DNA of 64,000 nucleotides, from the NCBI RefSeq assembly GCF_030052815.1, contig NC_079507.1, positions 66,481,144 through 66,545,143 of the forward strand, given 5' to 3'. The notes beneath the pieces are model-generated. The model was not told the origin of the DNA. It was given only the letters and a program-made list of their open reading frames with translations, and ran no database searches. Made by a program: the position numbers and the translations under genes. The stretch comes from Hevea brasiliensis (lineage: Eukaryota; Streptophyta; Magnoliopsida; Malpighiales; Euphorbiaceae). Shown here piece after piece: positions 24,011 through 34,029 of the stretch (position 1 is its first letter; each line of letters opens with the position of its first letter).

Positions 24011-24365
24011 TGTTAGAGTCCAAGTCCAATTGGAATTAGAAATTATAATTAATTTATGAAGTATAATTAGTTTAGAAAGTTTAGTATAATTTAAATTATG
24101 AAGTTTAATAATTAGAGTCCTAAAAGAATTAAGTTTTAGTGGCCTATATATATGAATAATTGGTTGGCCATTATATGGAATGTATAGCAGTGAGCCCACA
24201 AAGTGGAGAGGTGTGTTAAATTCTGTGAGTTTTGTTTGAGTGATTTTGAGGGTGTGTAAACATAATTATTTTTCCTTGATAGTGAATTTATTTGGTGGAG
24301 TAGGCTTATGCCAAACCACGTTAAATTTTGTGTTCTTTTTGTATTGGTGTGATTTTTTCACAACA
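24011..24365 (+). repeat. Copia LTR (originally 3')
   Basis: 355 bp, TGTTAGAGTCC...CACAACA; matches the reverse complement of 25423-25792. It is followed by the target duplication ATAAG and TPS exon 2. Confidence 0.93.
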
Positions 24366-24513
24366 ATAAGCTTTCACAGAAACTGGATTCGATGCACTCC
24401 AACGCCTAGGCATCTCTTGACATTTTGAAAGTGAACTTAATGAAATTCTAGAAGAGATGAGCTCTGAATCTGATGATGATAATAATGACCTATATGCAAT
24501 TGCTCTCAAGTTT

Positions 24514-25397
24514 ATGGATCTTTTGCATTTTCCTTATCATCATCCACATTCAAACATTCACCATTAATACTATAATCCATTGCAATTGCAGTAGTTTCTT
24601 CTTTTTCTTTTCCATGACTCTTCTTGAATTATTTAAACTATACAAGATCTTCCTTCATCTTCATACAATGGTATTGAATATGGCCATTTTCATGACAATA
24701 GTAGCATTCTTTATCTTCATGATTTATTCATGGTCTCGATCTCGATCTATTATTCCTTCTCCAATTGTTTCCACGTGGATTGGTTCTACCGCGGCTAGAA
24801 CTAGCAACAAAAGCTCCACCTTCATTTTTACTACCTATCTTCTTAAACTTCTCATCATCCAAGATAACTGCAGTGACCTCCTCAACCTTCAAAGTCTCCT
24901 TCCCAACTGTTAGAGCTGTCACCAAGTTTTTATAAGAGTGTGGGACAGAGGTTAAAAGCAAGAGGGCTTTATTTTCTTCATCAACCTTTACACCAACACT
25001 AGCCAATTGGGTAATTAATTTATTAAAAATATTAAACTAATCACTCACATCACATCAGTACCTTCATCCATTCTGAGTTGATACAACTTCTTCTTCAAGT
25101 ACAAGCGATTTGTGAGTGATTTTGATATATACTAGCTCTTCATTTCTTCCACAAAACAACTAGCGAAGTCTCCTCCAAGACATTGTATTTCACATCTGAG
25201 ACTAACGTCAATCTAATCATACTCACAGCCCTTTGTTGAAGCTCCTCCCAATCATCATCTTTCATGGTCGCCGGTTGCTTTTCGTTCAATGCTTTAATTA
25301 ATCCTTGTTATATAATGACATTCTTCATGGCGCTTTGCCACAAACTAAAATTATTTTTCCCATCGAACGGCTCCATCTCAAATTTTGTGTTCACCAT
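24514..25397 (-). pseudogene. Copia gag (UBN2-type), interrupted
   Basis: Starts at 25397 with MVNTKFEMEPFDGKNNFSLW, then QSAMKNVII, a TAA where Gln is expected, and GLIKALNEKQPATMKDDDWE. A later open part at 24728-25006 reads LLLTSVPHSYKNLVTALTVG and VEEVTAVILDDEKFKK, typical of plant copia gag. An arginine-rich tail (RRNNRSRSRP) leads to a degenerate zinc-knuckle region near 24660-24720. Several stops and frame changes make it non-functional. In the unrearranged element it continued into the protease now at 23521. Confidence 0.85.
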
Positions 25398-25408
25398 CTT
25401 GAACCATA

Positions 25409-25420
25409 GCTCTTATACCA
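25409..25420 (-). promoter_or_regulatory. Copia primer-binding site, tRNA-iMet type
   Basis: The minus strand reads TGGTATAAGAGC, one mismatch from the common plant initiator-Met site TGGTATCAGAGC. It lies two bases inside the 5' LTR. Confidence 0.85.
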
Positions 25421-25422
25421 CT

Positions 25423-25792
25423 TGTTGTGAAAAAATCACATTCATACAAAATAAAGAACACAAAATTTAACGTGGTTCGGCTTAAGCCTACTCCACCAAA
25501 CAAATTCACTATCAAGGAAAAATAATTACAATAACTAATTATTTTTTTCACTCTCAAAATCACTCAAATAAAACTCAAGAAATTCAATACACCTCTCCTC
25601 TTTGTGGGCTCACTGCTATACATTTCATATAATAGCCAACCAACTATTCATATGTATAGGCTACTAAAACCTAATCCTTTTAGGATTCTAATTATTAAAC
25701 TTTATAATTTAAATTCTACTAAACTTTCTAAATTAATTATACTTCTTAAATTAATTATACTTCCTAATTCCAATTGGACTTGGACTCTAACA
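25423..25792 (-). repeat. Copia LTR (5')
   Basis: 370 bp in minus orientation. Differences from the partner LTR (24011-24365) include small indels such as an extra short AATTATACTT-type repeat. It borders TPS exon 2a with the target duplication at 25793-25797. Confidence 0.93.
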
Positions 25793-25873
25793 CTTATTTG
25801 CGTTGATCATCAGCATGCTTTTCACTTCTTCCTTGAGCTTTTTATGATGCTCATCTATTTTGTCAGTTGTTTT

Positions 25874-26552
25874 CTACGTCAAGAAAAACCAGGGAAAATA
25901 AGCACGTGCTCATGGGATCCTGCATCCTCTTTATCTATGATTTCGCTCTTAAATTATCAGAATGAGTGAGAAATTTTATTGAAAATCAATTTTTAATTTT
26001 TAGAAAGTGGTTATTGAATTTTGAAACACTGCCGCAACTATTATGCAACCAAATATTTACATATGGCTTCAGCTACACTCCCAATTAAAATTTTTATGCA
26101 TATTAAATAGAAAAAAGCTAAACATTTTTTAATTAATAATTATATTCAAATATTTTAATTTAAAATTAAATATCTGAATATTTAAAATTGAAGTAATTAT
26201 AGTCAAATATCGAACTTAATTTTGAGAAATTTGAACTCTATTAAAAAATTTATAATCAATGCATTTTATTATGAATGACAAAATGAAGTCAAATAACAGT
26301 TTAATATTTTGAAATCTATATTTTATTATTATAAATTTTGAAATATGACTATAATTGTTGCCAATTTTAAAGGTTTTAATACAATGTTTCAACGAAAAAA
26401 TTTGGCCTTTTTTTTTTAATCCAATTGGCCAATTTTTTATTATATATGAAGATTGATTTTGAAAACATATAAAATGATTAGAAAAGCGACAAGCAACATA
26501 TTATAGATGAACAGAATTGAAGTGGAAGCAGAAATTATACAGCATTTTTTAT
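25874..26552 (-). other. TPS copy 2 intron 1
   Basis: AT-rich, lies between exon 1 and exon 2a and is related to copy 3 intron 1 (39910-40585). It holds no other gene. Confidence 0.8.
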
Positions 26553-26690
26553 CAAATAGTGAGATTGGTATGAGAGGAAATGGTCACCCCAAATGCTAGG
26601 TTGAAAACCCGCAGATCGAAGTTTAATATCAGTAGGTTTGGCCGGAGGCGTAGAAAGAGCAGCAGCAGCAGCTGAAACTTGAAACGGCAT

Positions 26691-27061
26691 TTTCTATTAA
26701 AGGGCTATGTGATTGTATGGAAATGATACAAAGCTGATAACTTTGGTTTGCTCAACTTTTGTGGACTTGCGGGGCTGTTTGGGTCGAGCCTTATTTATAG
26801 CCGAAGCAGAATCTTTGCGAAGCTAAAAGAAACTTTCTTACTTGCATATAATTTATACATCAATCATAATTTTCAATAATATATTAATTATAAATTAAAC
26901 AAACATATACATTCAAATATAGACAACTACAACTCGTTTTCAAAACGTTATTGTTTTGCTGTTAATTATTACCTGCGACAGCTATGTTATATACCTCTGG
27001 CTTTAATTTATTTCGGCCAACAAATATAGCACATGTAAAACAACAATACAATAATTTCAAT
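26691..27061 (-). promoter_or_regulatory. TPS copy 2 upstream region with TATA box
   Basis: Minus-strand TATAAATA at 26792-26799 (in GGCTATAAATAAGGCTC), about 100 bp upstream of the ATG. It matches the copy 3 promoter in position and sequence. The gene it served is dead. Confidence 0.7.
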
Positions 27062-27662
27062 CATAAGGGCACGGATCCAACAATAGTATAAAAATATTAT
27101 TTTCACGAGAATCGTGTTAATTACTAAACTTTGAACACATACTATTTAGACTTGAATTTAGTGAAAGCAATAAAAAGTAAAATTAATAAAAAAAATAACT
27201 AAATATAGCAACCTAAGTAAACAGGTATTAATCAATTTCAAAGTTGAGAGTTTACACTCCAATTAATCGGTATTTCTCCAAATGATTTAATGAATAGGTA
27301 ATTGTGTTTTTGAAGGAAATTAATTCTAAGATCTCTAAAATTCTCTTTTAAGGTATCCAAGATATATTTTAACTAAACTAACTCCTACATTCCTGACTCT
27401 TGATTTATTTAAAATCCATTAAGTTAGATAACTAATTTATAAATGCCCTTTCATAATTTTAGTCTATCTCTAGACCCAAAATCATTATTTATATATCTTC
27501 ATTTTTCAACCATTAATCTTCATCTTTTAGTTCATCAATTAATGATTTAAAACGTAACTTAGAGAGAAAGCATGTAATCAAGTCACATGGAAAAGAATCA
27601 AAGCACAACTATTCATTTCATAAAACAAAATCATATTAATAACATAGATCAAAATAAAGTAT

Positions 27663-29155
27663 TGATACGGTGTGTCCGCAAGTGCACGGGTCACAGTAGT
27701 ATAGTTTTAAAAAATGATATCGATCCCACAGGGAATTGTGCTTAAATTGGAAATAAAAGCATAAGCTAATTAGAATGACAAAAATTAAAGATGTAAAATG
27801 AAATTTGGAATTAAAATTGATATTTGAGGAATTAAAACTAAATCAAACAATTAACTAAAATTAATTAAACTAGATTACCAAAAATTAATTTGAAATTTCT
27901 ATTTATGAAATTGAGAGGAATTAAATTTAAATTCAATAAAAATTAAAGTGATTCTAGAGATTGGATTTTTCAATGTTGTTTGCATGTGGTTTATCCCTAA
28001 TTTAGCCAAACACATGAGAATTGCAATTTTGAGGGAAATCAATTCTTAAATTTTTGAAACCTTTTTCAAGCATCTCAAAGTTGGTTTTCATTAAATCAAA
28101 CCCTGTTTTCACGGTATTTCAAACCTAACAAAAACCCATTTAAAGCTCTAATTGATTTTTGGAAAGTTCCCCTTAATCCTCTTAGCTTATCTCTAACACC
28201 AAGAAAATAAAGTTTATTGCAAGATTATCTATCCCTAATATTCACTTTTCAGTCCATCTATTAAGGATTAAAGCTTAACTTAATGAGGGCCCATTCATCA
28301 AGCAAGGCAATAAGCTCACAAGCAATAAATCAAAATGTAACAAATCCCATTTAAATGGCTAAATCAGTTCAAAACCACAATACAAATCAATATTTACAAA
28401 CCCATCTCTAGAATCTCAAACAACTACTCACAAATCATTGTTTCAAGATAAACCCAAGTGTATAAATGAAGAAATAATGGAAATGTAAGCTAAGGAGTAG
28501 AAAAACCCAGAAATATGCAGCAGAATCTGCTGCAAAGAAGTGCAGAAAATGAGCTCCTGCTGCTGCTGCAGAAATGGAACCCGTGCTCCCTCTTTCTCTC
28601 TTTCTTTTCTTGCCAAAAATGCCTCCCTTGCTCTCTTTGGAAAGAAAATGATAAAGGGGACTTTATATAGGTGAGGGGACTACCCTAGAATGGGTAAAAG
28701 GGGGAAGGTTCCAGAGAAAGTGAGGTAAAAAGCCAGAGTAACGGAAATGCCACGTCAACCATTTCCAGTAAAAATGACATAAGCCGAGTCAGTTGTGTCG
28801 TGGGTTGTGTCGCGGGTTGTGTAGCTCTCGGCCTGAATATCTGACGATCGACACAACTTGCGACATAAGCTAACTCGGTTGTGCTGCAGGTTGTGTCGCT
28901 CTCGGCCATTTTTACTCAACTTCAAAAATTTTTGCAATTCAACTCTAATCTCCTCCAAATGGCTACTCTGATCAAAATACATCAAATTTCTCCAAATTTA
29001 ACCTACAAAACAAATAAATTCCAAAAATTAAACTAAGAAGTGTGAAAATTATAAAATTGACTAAATATATGCTAATATCTATAATAATAGCTATGAACAA
29101 GGGTAAATTATGTACAAAAATTACACCTAAATGATGATCTAAAATGCATGCATCA
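27663..29155 (-). repeat. 3' LTR of the non-autonomous element
   Basis: 1493 bp, TGATACGGTGTG...GCATGCATCA. A minus-strand TATA box (CTATATAAAG) lies at about 28661-28670. The U3-like part (28780-28915) carries GTTGTGTCG/CGACACAAC repeats. Confidence 0.93.
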
Positions 29156-31175
29156 AATTCCCCCATACTCAAACTCTTGCTTGTCCCCAAGCAAAATTTC
29201 ATTAAAACTCATTTGGAAGGGAATAGAATCAGTCTTTGAAAACACAAAAATCACTAATTCAAACCACCAACTTACCTCTAGCCACCAACATTCCAAGTTC
29301 CCACCAGCAAAAGCACAAAGAATGAAGCAAGCACTCTCAATAATTACAGAATAGCTAAGAATTAACCAATCAACCCAAGCAACAAATACCAACCAGCTAC
29401 AAGAGTCAATTGTGCCAAAACAAACCTAAATGAAATAGATAGTCAATGTGTCTCAAATAGATGGTGAGTAATGTATGGAAGATTATATTGCCAAACCCAT
29501 ATGCAAGCATAAAAGATCTAACTCTACTAATGTAACAAGCATTTTTCAAAGAATCATTAGGTCTTTTTAAGGGTTGTAATGGGGTCTAATAGGGTAAAAT
29601 TGTGGTTAACAAAGAAAGGGAATAAGGTAAACAAAATATGAGAATAATATTAATCATGAAACTCAAAGTGCATCCATTTTTTTTTTTTCATTTTCAAATT
29701 TTTTTTTTATTTTTTTATAAAGAGGAAAGAAATTCACAATGAATCTCAAGTGCTATCACAATAAAGGGACTACTTTTTTTATTTTATTTTATTTTTATAT
29801 TTTATTGTGTACTTGTCCCTATTTCATGTCACACCCAAAATTACCTTTGGGATATTTTGGTGACAATTTTTTTTTATCAACTTTTCACAATTACTCTAGC
29901 ACTATTCAAGATGTTTCAATCCTCCAAGTTTTTTTTTTATATATATATATCATTATTTATTTTATTTTTTATGCACTTAATTGCTAAAATATTATTCTCA
30001 TAATAGGTGGTAGTGTTTAGGTTTAATGGTTAGGTAAATGATTTGGATTCCAAAGAAATTAGGGAATTAAGGTTCAAGGGGGGTTTGCAAGGGTTGAAAT
30101 GAAATTAAGGGAGGTTAAGGCTAAATGTGAGGTTTAAAATATGAAGGAATGCCTAAATCATATTCTTATCAAATGCAAGTTAAAAATTTCGCTTTGAAAG
30201 ATCTAAGATACTTGTTCTAGGAATGGTGAGACGACAATGACCATTTTCTTCCTTAAAGGCTTATCCAGACACTCAAAACTTAAAATAACTAATCAGAATT
30301 TGCATACCTAGATGAATGTATTAATTTTCAGCTATTAAGTAAGAGAAAGAATAATGCTTAAGACTTTGTACCCAGCTGGAACTTTCATTCCACTAACCAT
30401 CTAAAGGCAAGTTGGATTGCTTGAATAAGCAACTTATGGAATTCAAAGACTGGTTTAAAAATCCAAAAAATTTTAAATGAATGAATGAAATGCATGAGTG
30501 TAAATGTCAAGTCAACCTATATGCAACTAAGTATGCATAACTAAGTATATGAAGCTATATGCAAGTGTATGTATGTGAATATGTACAAGTATGAAGTGAT
30601 GAATGAGTATGTCACTATATGCAAGTGAAAAAGGAAAAAGTAATTTTTGCAAAAAATTTACCCTCTCCCCCATACTCAGAATGAACATTGTCCTCAATGT
30701 TAAAAGAATGCAAGAAATGGGATAATTAGGCTATATGTGCAGAAAATGGGTGGCTCATATGTGCATAAAGAATTATTACCCTGTTGCATAAGCGATAGCA
30801 CAACTTGTGTTGAAAGTGACACAAGCTGAGATGAGAATTGTTACTTCATTGAAGTGCAGCCAATTTAATTAAGTAAAATTTGGACAGCTGCTGCACTCAT
30901 TGCAAAAGAAACAGTGCAATGGAAGCCATTAAATCAATTAAACTCTAAAAGTTGGAATAAAGAGGTTAAGCTCAAAAATATAGCCATTAAGTGTAAACCG
31001 AAGTAGCAAATCAAAGCAAGTGAGGAATGTACTAAAGATATAAAAGAAAAATGTATTTTATGAGGAACTAAAAAAAAAACTACACAAGCAAAATATTAAC
31101 TAAACAAGTTCAAAATACTAATTAATTAAGCAACTAAAATAAAGACATGAAATGTAAATGGAGAATAAAAGCTGG
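29156..31175 (-). other. 3' internal non-coding part of the non-autonomous element
   Basis: Starts with the polypurine tract (minus strand TATGGGGGAATT next to the LTR). The remainder is non-coding and related to 6603-8285. A small cluster of CACAACTTGTG-type motifs is at about 30780-30850, the same relative place as patch A of the large Athila element. Confidence 0.7.
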
Positions 31176-31592
31176 TCAATCAGGTATGAGAAGTCCTTTG
31201 CCCTTGCCATCTTGTGGAGGTGGTGGTGCTTTTGGTGGTTGCAGCGGAGAGATGATGCTCAAAATCATTGCCTGGTTCATTTCGATCTGCTCCAGCTTAG
31301 CTCGCATGACTTTCAACTCGTCTTGCATTTCAGCACTTCTATCCAAATATATATCAGCTAAATCCCTTAATGTTTGAAAAGAGACATCCGTCATTTGCCG
31401 AAAAGAATAGATCTCATCACTGAGATTCTCCATGTTTTCAATTGTCTCCTCTAGCTCAAATCTTTGTTGTTCTTCTTTTTCTGCTTCTTTTCTTCTTTTG
31501 TGTTCCTTTTTGTTGGCTCGACATAATTTTTCAATTTCAGGATTGAACAACAATTCGGTATCACTTGTGCTTTTCGATCGTCTCATAAACAA
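31176..31592 (-). CDS. Gag-N-like coiled-coil protein of the non-autonomous element
   Basis: A 138-residue open frame beginning about 100 nt inside the primer site, where gag starts in the related autonomous element. Residues 4-15 (RRSKSTSDTELLF) match the Athila gag start at 17823 (RRARSTSDTSLLF). After that the protein departs from gag. A highly charged KEHKRRKEAEKEEQ stretch leads into a long heptad-like, probably coiled-coil region (about residues 35-110), and the end is proline-rich (PPKAPPPPQDGKGKG). There is no retrotransposon gag core and no zinc knuckle. It may be a relic or a reduced protein that joins particles of a helper element; the sequence does not decide this. Confidence 0.6.
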   Translation of the reverse strand: MFMRRSKSTSDTELLFNPEIEKLCRANKKEHKRRKEAEKEEQQRFELEETIENMENLSDEIYSFRQMTDVSFQTLRDLADIYLDRSAEMQDELKVMRAKLEQIEMNQAMILSIISPLQPPKAPPPPQDGKGKGLLIPD

Positions 31593-31693
31593 TTAAAGTA
31601 CCTGAAAAACACAAGGAGTAGTAGTGAAAATAAAAGAAAATAAAAATTCTAATTAGCTTAAAACAATTAAAATCCAACTTAAAAACAAACAAT

Positions 31694-31711
31694 TCCCCGG
31701 CAACGGCGCCA
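31694..31711 (-). promoter_or_regulatory. Primer-binding site, tRNA-Asp type
   Basis: Identical in the core to the large Athila element's site (TGGCGCCGTTGCCGGGGA on the minus strand) and 6 bp inside the 5' LTR. Confidence 0.92.
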
Positions 31712-31717
31712 AAAACT

Positions 31718-33157
31718 TGATACGGTGTGTCCGCAAGTGCACGGGTCACAGTAGTATAGTTTTAAAAAATGATATCGATCCCACAGGGAATTGTGCTTAA
31801 ATTGGAAATAAAAGTATAAGCTAATTAGAATGACAAAAATTAAAGATGTAAAATGAAATTTGGAATTAAAATTGGTATTTGAGGAATTAAAACTAAATCA
31901 AACAATTAACTAAAATTAATTAAACTAGATTACCAAAAATTAATTTGAAATTTCTATTTATGAAATTGAGAGGAATTAAATCTAAATTCAATAAAAATTA
32001 AAGTGATTCTAGAGATTGGATTTTTCAATATTGTTTGCATGTGGTTTATCCCTAATTTAGCCAAACACATGAGAATTGCAATTTTGAGGGAAATCAATTC
32101 TTAAATTTTTGAAACCTTTTTCAAGCATCTCAAAGTTGGTTTTCATTAAATCAAACCTTGTTTTCACGGTATTTCAAACCTAACAAAAACCCATTTAAAG
32201 CTCTAATTGATTTTTGGAAAGTTCCCCTTAATCCTCTTAGCTTATCTCTAACACCAAGAAAATAAAGTTTATTGCAAGATTATCTATCCCTAATATTCAC
32301 TTTTCAGTCCATCTATTAAGGATTAAAGTTTAACTTAATGAGGGCCCATTCATCAAGCAAGGCTGACAAGCAATAAATCAAAATGTAACAAATCCCATTT
32401 AAATGGCTAAATCAGTTCAAAACCACAATACAAATCAATATTTACAAACCCATCTCTAGAATCTCAAACAACTACTCACAAATCATTGTTTCAAGACAAA
32501 CCCAAGTGTATAAATGAAGAAATAATGGAAATGTAAGCTAAGGAGTAGAAAAACCCAGAAATATGCAGCAGAATCTGCTGCAGAGAAGTGCAGAAAACGA
32601 GCTCCTGCTGCTGCTGCAGAAATAGAACCCGTGCTCCCTCTTTCTCTCTTTCTTTTCTTGCCAAAAATGCCTCCCTTGGGACTGCCCTAGAATGGGTAAA
32701 AGGGGGAAGGTTCCAGAGAAAGTGAGGTAAAAAGCCAGAGTAACGGAAATGCCACGTCAACCATTTCCAGTAAAAATGACATAAGCCGAGTCAGTTGTGT
32801 CGTGGGTTGTGTCGCGGGTTGTGTAGCTCTCGGCCTGAATATCTGACGATCGACACAACTTACGACATAAGCTAACTCGGTTGTGCTGCAGGTTGTGTCG
32901 CTCTCGGCCATTTTTACTCAACTTCATAAATTTTTGCAATTCAACTCTAATCTCCTCCAAATGGCTACTCTGATCAAAATACATCAAATTTCTCCAAATT
33001 TAACCTACAAAACAAATAAATTCCAAAAATTAAACTAAGAAGTGTGAAAATTATAAAATTGACTAAATATATGCTAATATCTATAATAATAGCTATGAAC
33101 AATGGTAAATTATGTGCAAAAATTACACCTAAATGATGATCTAAAATGCATGCATCA
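31718..33157 (-). repeat. 5' LTR of the non-autonomous element, TATA region deleted
   Basis: 1440 bp and nearly identical to the 3' LTR. It lacks about 46 bp corresponding to about 28631-28676, which include the TATA box. The junction falls in CCCTTGGGACT at about 32673. Confidence 0.92.
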
Positions 33158-33852
33158 AGTATTGCATCCTAACTCTGAAATCTAAATGAATTACTCACTC
33201 ATGTTCAACTTTACAACGAAAGCTACGTAGAAAATAACAATAAGTATGAATATAAGCTAAAGAATCAAAGCCAAGATGAGGAATTTAGAAGCAATAATTA
33301 AGCCAAAATGAAAAGAATGCTCATATACTGTCAAATTGCTACCTCCTATTGGGTCAGAGAAGCAGTATAAGAAGAATTTGGAAAAGTCAAAATTTGTACA
33401 GTCCATGTCAACATCATGGTTAATTTACACAACTTGTGTAAATGCAAGGCTCACTTTACACAACCCTTGCAACTTGTTTGGCTCTGTCATTCTTCAAACC
33501 TAGAGAAACATAAGTCGCGTGAACTTTACACAAGGATGGTGTAACATAATGAAGTGTCTTTACACGATCGCAAACATTGCTTGTGTTATCCCTTATGTTT
33601 CAGCATGGCTCCTTATGTGCAAGTGAAACTAAAGATTACACTACTTGTGTAACGAGAAGTAAAGCATGTGCATTGGCAAATTTGCAGTTACACGACTAGA
33701 AGTATAGGTTGTGCTGAAGTTCGTATAACCTTCTACTTTTCTAAAATTTTAAATTTCTCTATTGCTTTCAGGATTTATGAACTTATAGATCAACTTAAAT
33801 TTCTTCTTTACTTGCTCCCAATATTTTTTGTACTTCAATTTCACCTAAAAGG

Positions 33853-33855
<3 letters not shown>

Positions 33856-33921
<66 letters not shown>
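33856..33921. repeat. (TA)n microsatellite
   Basis: About 32 TA units in the old Athila-like LTR. The plus-strand frame of repeated Tyr-Ile across it is an artefact. Confidence 0.95.
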
Positions 33922-33928
<7 letters not shown>

Positions 33929-34029
33929 AAAATTGAGTAAACTAAACTAAAACACTACTAAAAGTATATTAAAAAATCCTATATATAGGGGCAAAATATA
34001 TGCAAAAATAGTTATTGTATATTCTATTA

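Larger units (their letters stand above)
23521..24513. other. Inverted segment (copia 3' half plus TPS exon 2b)
   Basis: This block reads in the opposite direction to both the TPS gene and the copia gag around it. Flipping it back makes exon 2 run on from 23520 and makes copia gag run on into protease. The ten bases AAACTTGAGA (23511-23520) recur as their reverse complement at 24504-24513. That is the footprint expected from repair of staggered breaks. Confidence 0.87.
23521..25792. mobile_element. Short non-autonomous copia element (gag + protease only)
   Basis: LTRs at 25423-25792 (minus orientation, 5' LTR) and 24011-24365 (now plus orientation, 3' LTR) are inverted relative to each other because of the later inversion. 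In its original direction the element read LTR, primer site, gag, zinc-knuckle-like region, protease, gag-pre-integrase segment, LTR. Integrase, RT and RNase H are missing: the frame goes from NLYKFEGNTLI to a stop and then straight to the LTR. The target duplication is ATAAG (24366-24370, and its complement CTTAT at 25793-25797), inside TPS exon 2. The architecture resembles the gag-only non-autonomous LTR elements described in plants. Confidence 0.88.
21419..26690 (-). pseudogene. TPS: TPS copy 2: terpene synthase pseudogene split by copia element
   Basis: Exons on the minus strand: 1 26553-26690, 2a 25793-25873, [copia element], 2b inverted to the plus strand at 24366-24513, 2c 23474-23520, 3 22970-23339, 4 22643-22861, 5 22234-22372, 6 21871-22119, 7 21419-21701. 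Exon 1 encodes MPFQVSAAAAALSTPP and an LRx8W in place of the usual RRx8W. Lesions: the exon 1 donor is AT instead of GT; exon 2b has a 4-bp deletion; exon 4 has TAA for the Glu after RDRVV; exon 5 has TAG for a Tyr; exon 6 has compensating one-base shifts; exon 7 has an AA acceptor, a TAA for Gln and an 8-bp deletion. Exon 3 is still open and DDIYD is still readable. This is the oldest of the three minus-strand copies. Confidence 0.93.
27663..33157 (-). mobile_element. Non-autonomous Athila-related LTR element (no pol)
   Basis: A complete 5.5-kb element. The 3' LTR is 27663-29155 (1493 bp), the 5' LTR is 31718-33157 (1440 bp) and the internal region is only 2562 bp. It has a perfect 5-bp target duplication, AGTAT (27658-27662 and 33158-33162). 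The internal part has a tRNA-Asp primer site at 31694-31711, one short gag-like ORF, a 3' region related to that of the large Athila element (6603-8285), and a polypurine tract. There is no protease, RT, RNase H or integrase. The layout is that of a large retrotransposon derivative mobilised in trans. Confidence 0.92.
27062..34010 (-). mobile_element. Old Athila-like LTR (solo or fragment), split by a nested element
   Basis: The two halves, about 27062-27662 and 33158-34010, resemble Athila LTR sequence when joined: a GGCACGGATCC...CACGAGAATCGTGTTAATTA start, the AATTCCT/TTAAGTTA-rich middle, then a U3-like part with TACACAACTTGTGTAA-type palindromes (33420-33710) and a (TA)n tract. It is diverged from the other LTRs and its outer borders are approximate. 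No internal region or partner LTR is seen. The 27663-33157 element sits inside it with its own target duplication. Confidence 0.65.

Noticed and set aside
33668..33940. Open frame with repeated Tyr-Ile (also at 48853-49047)
   Set aside because: Translation of a (TA)n tract.
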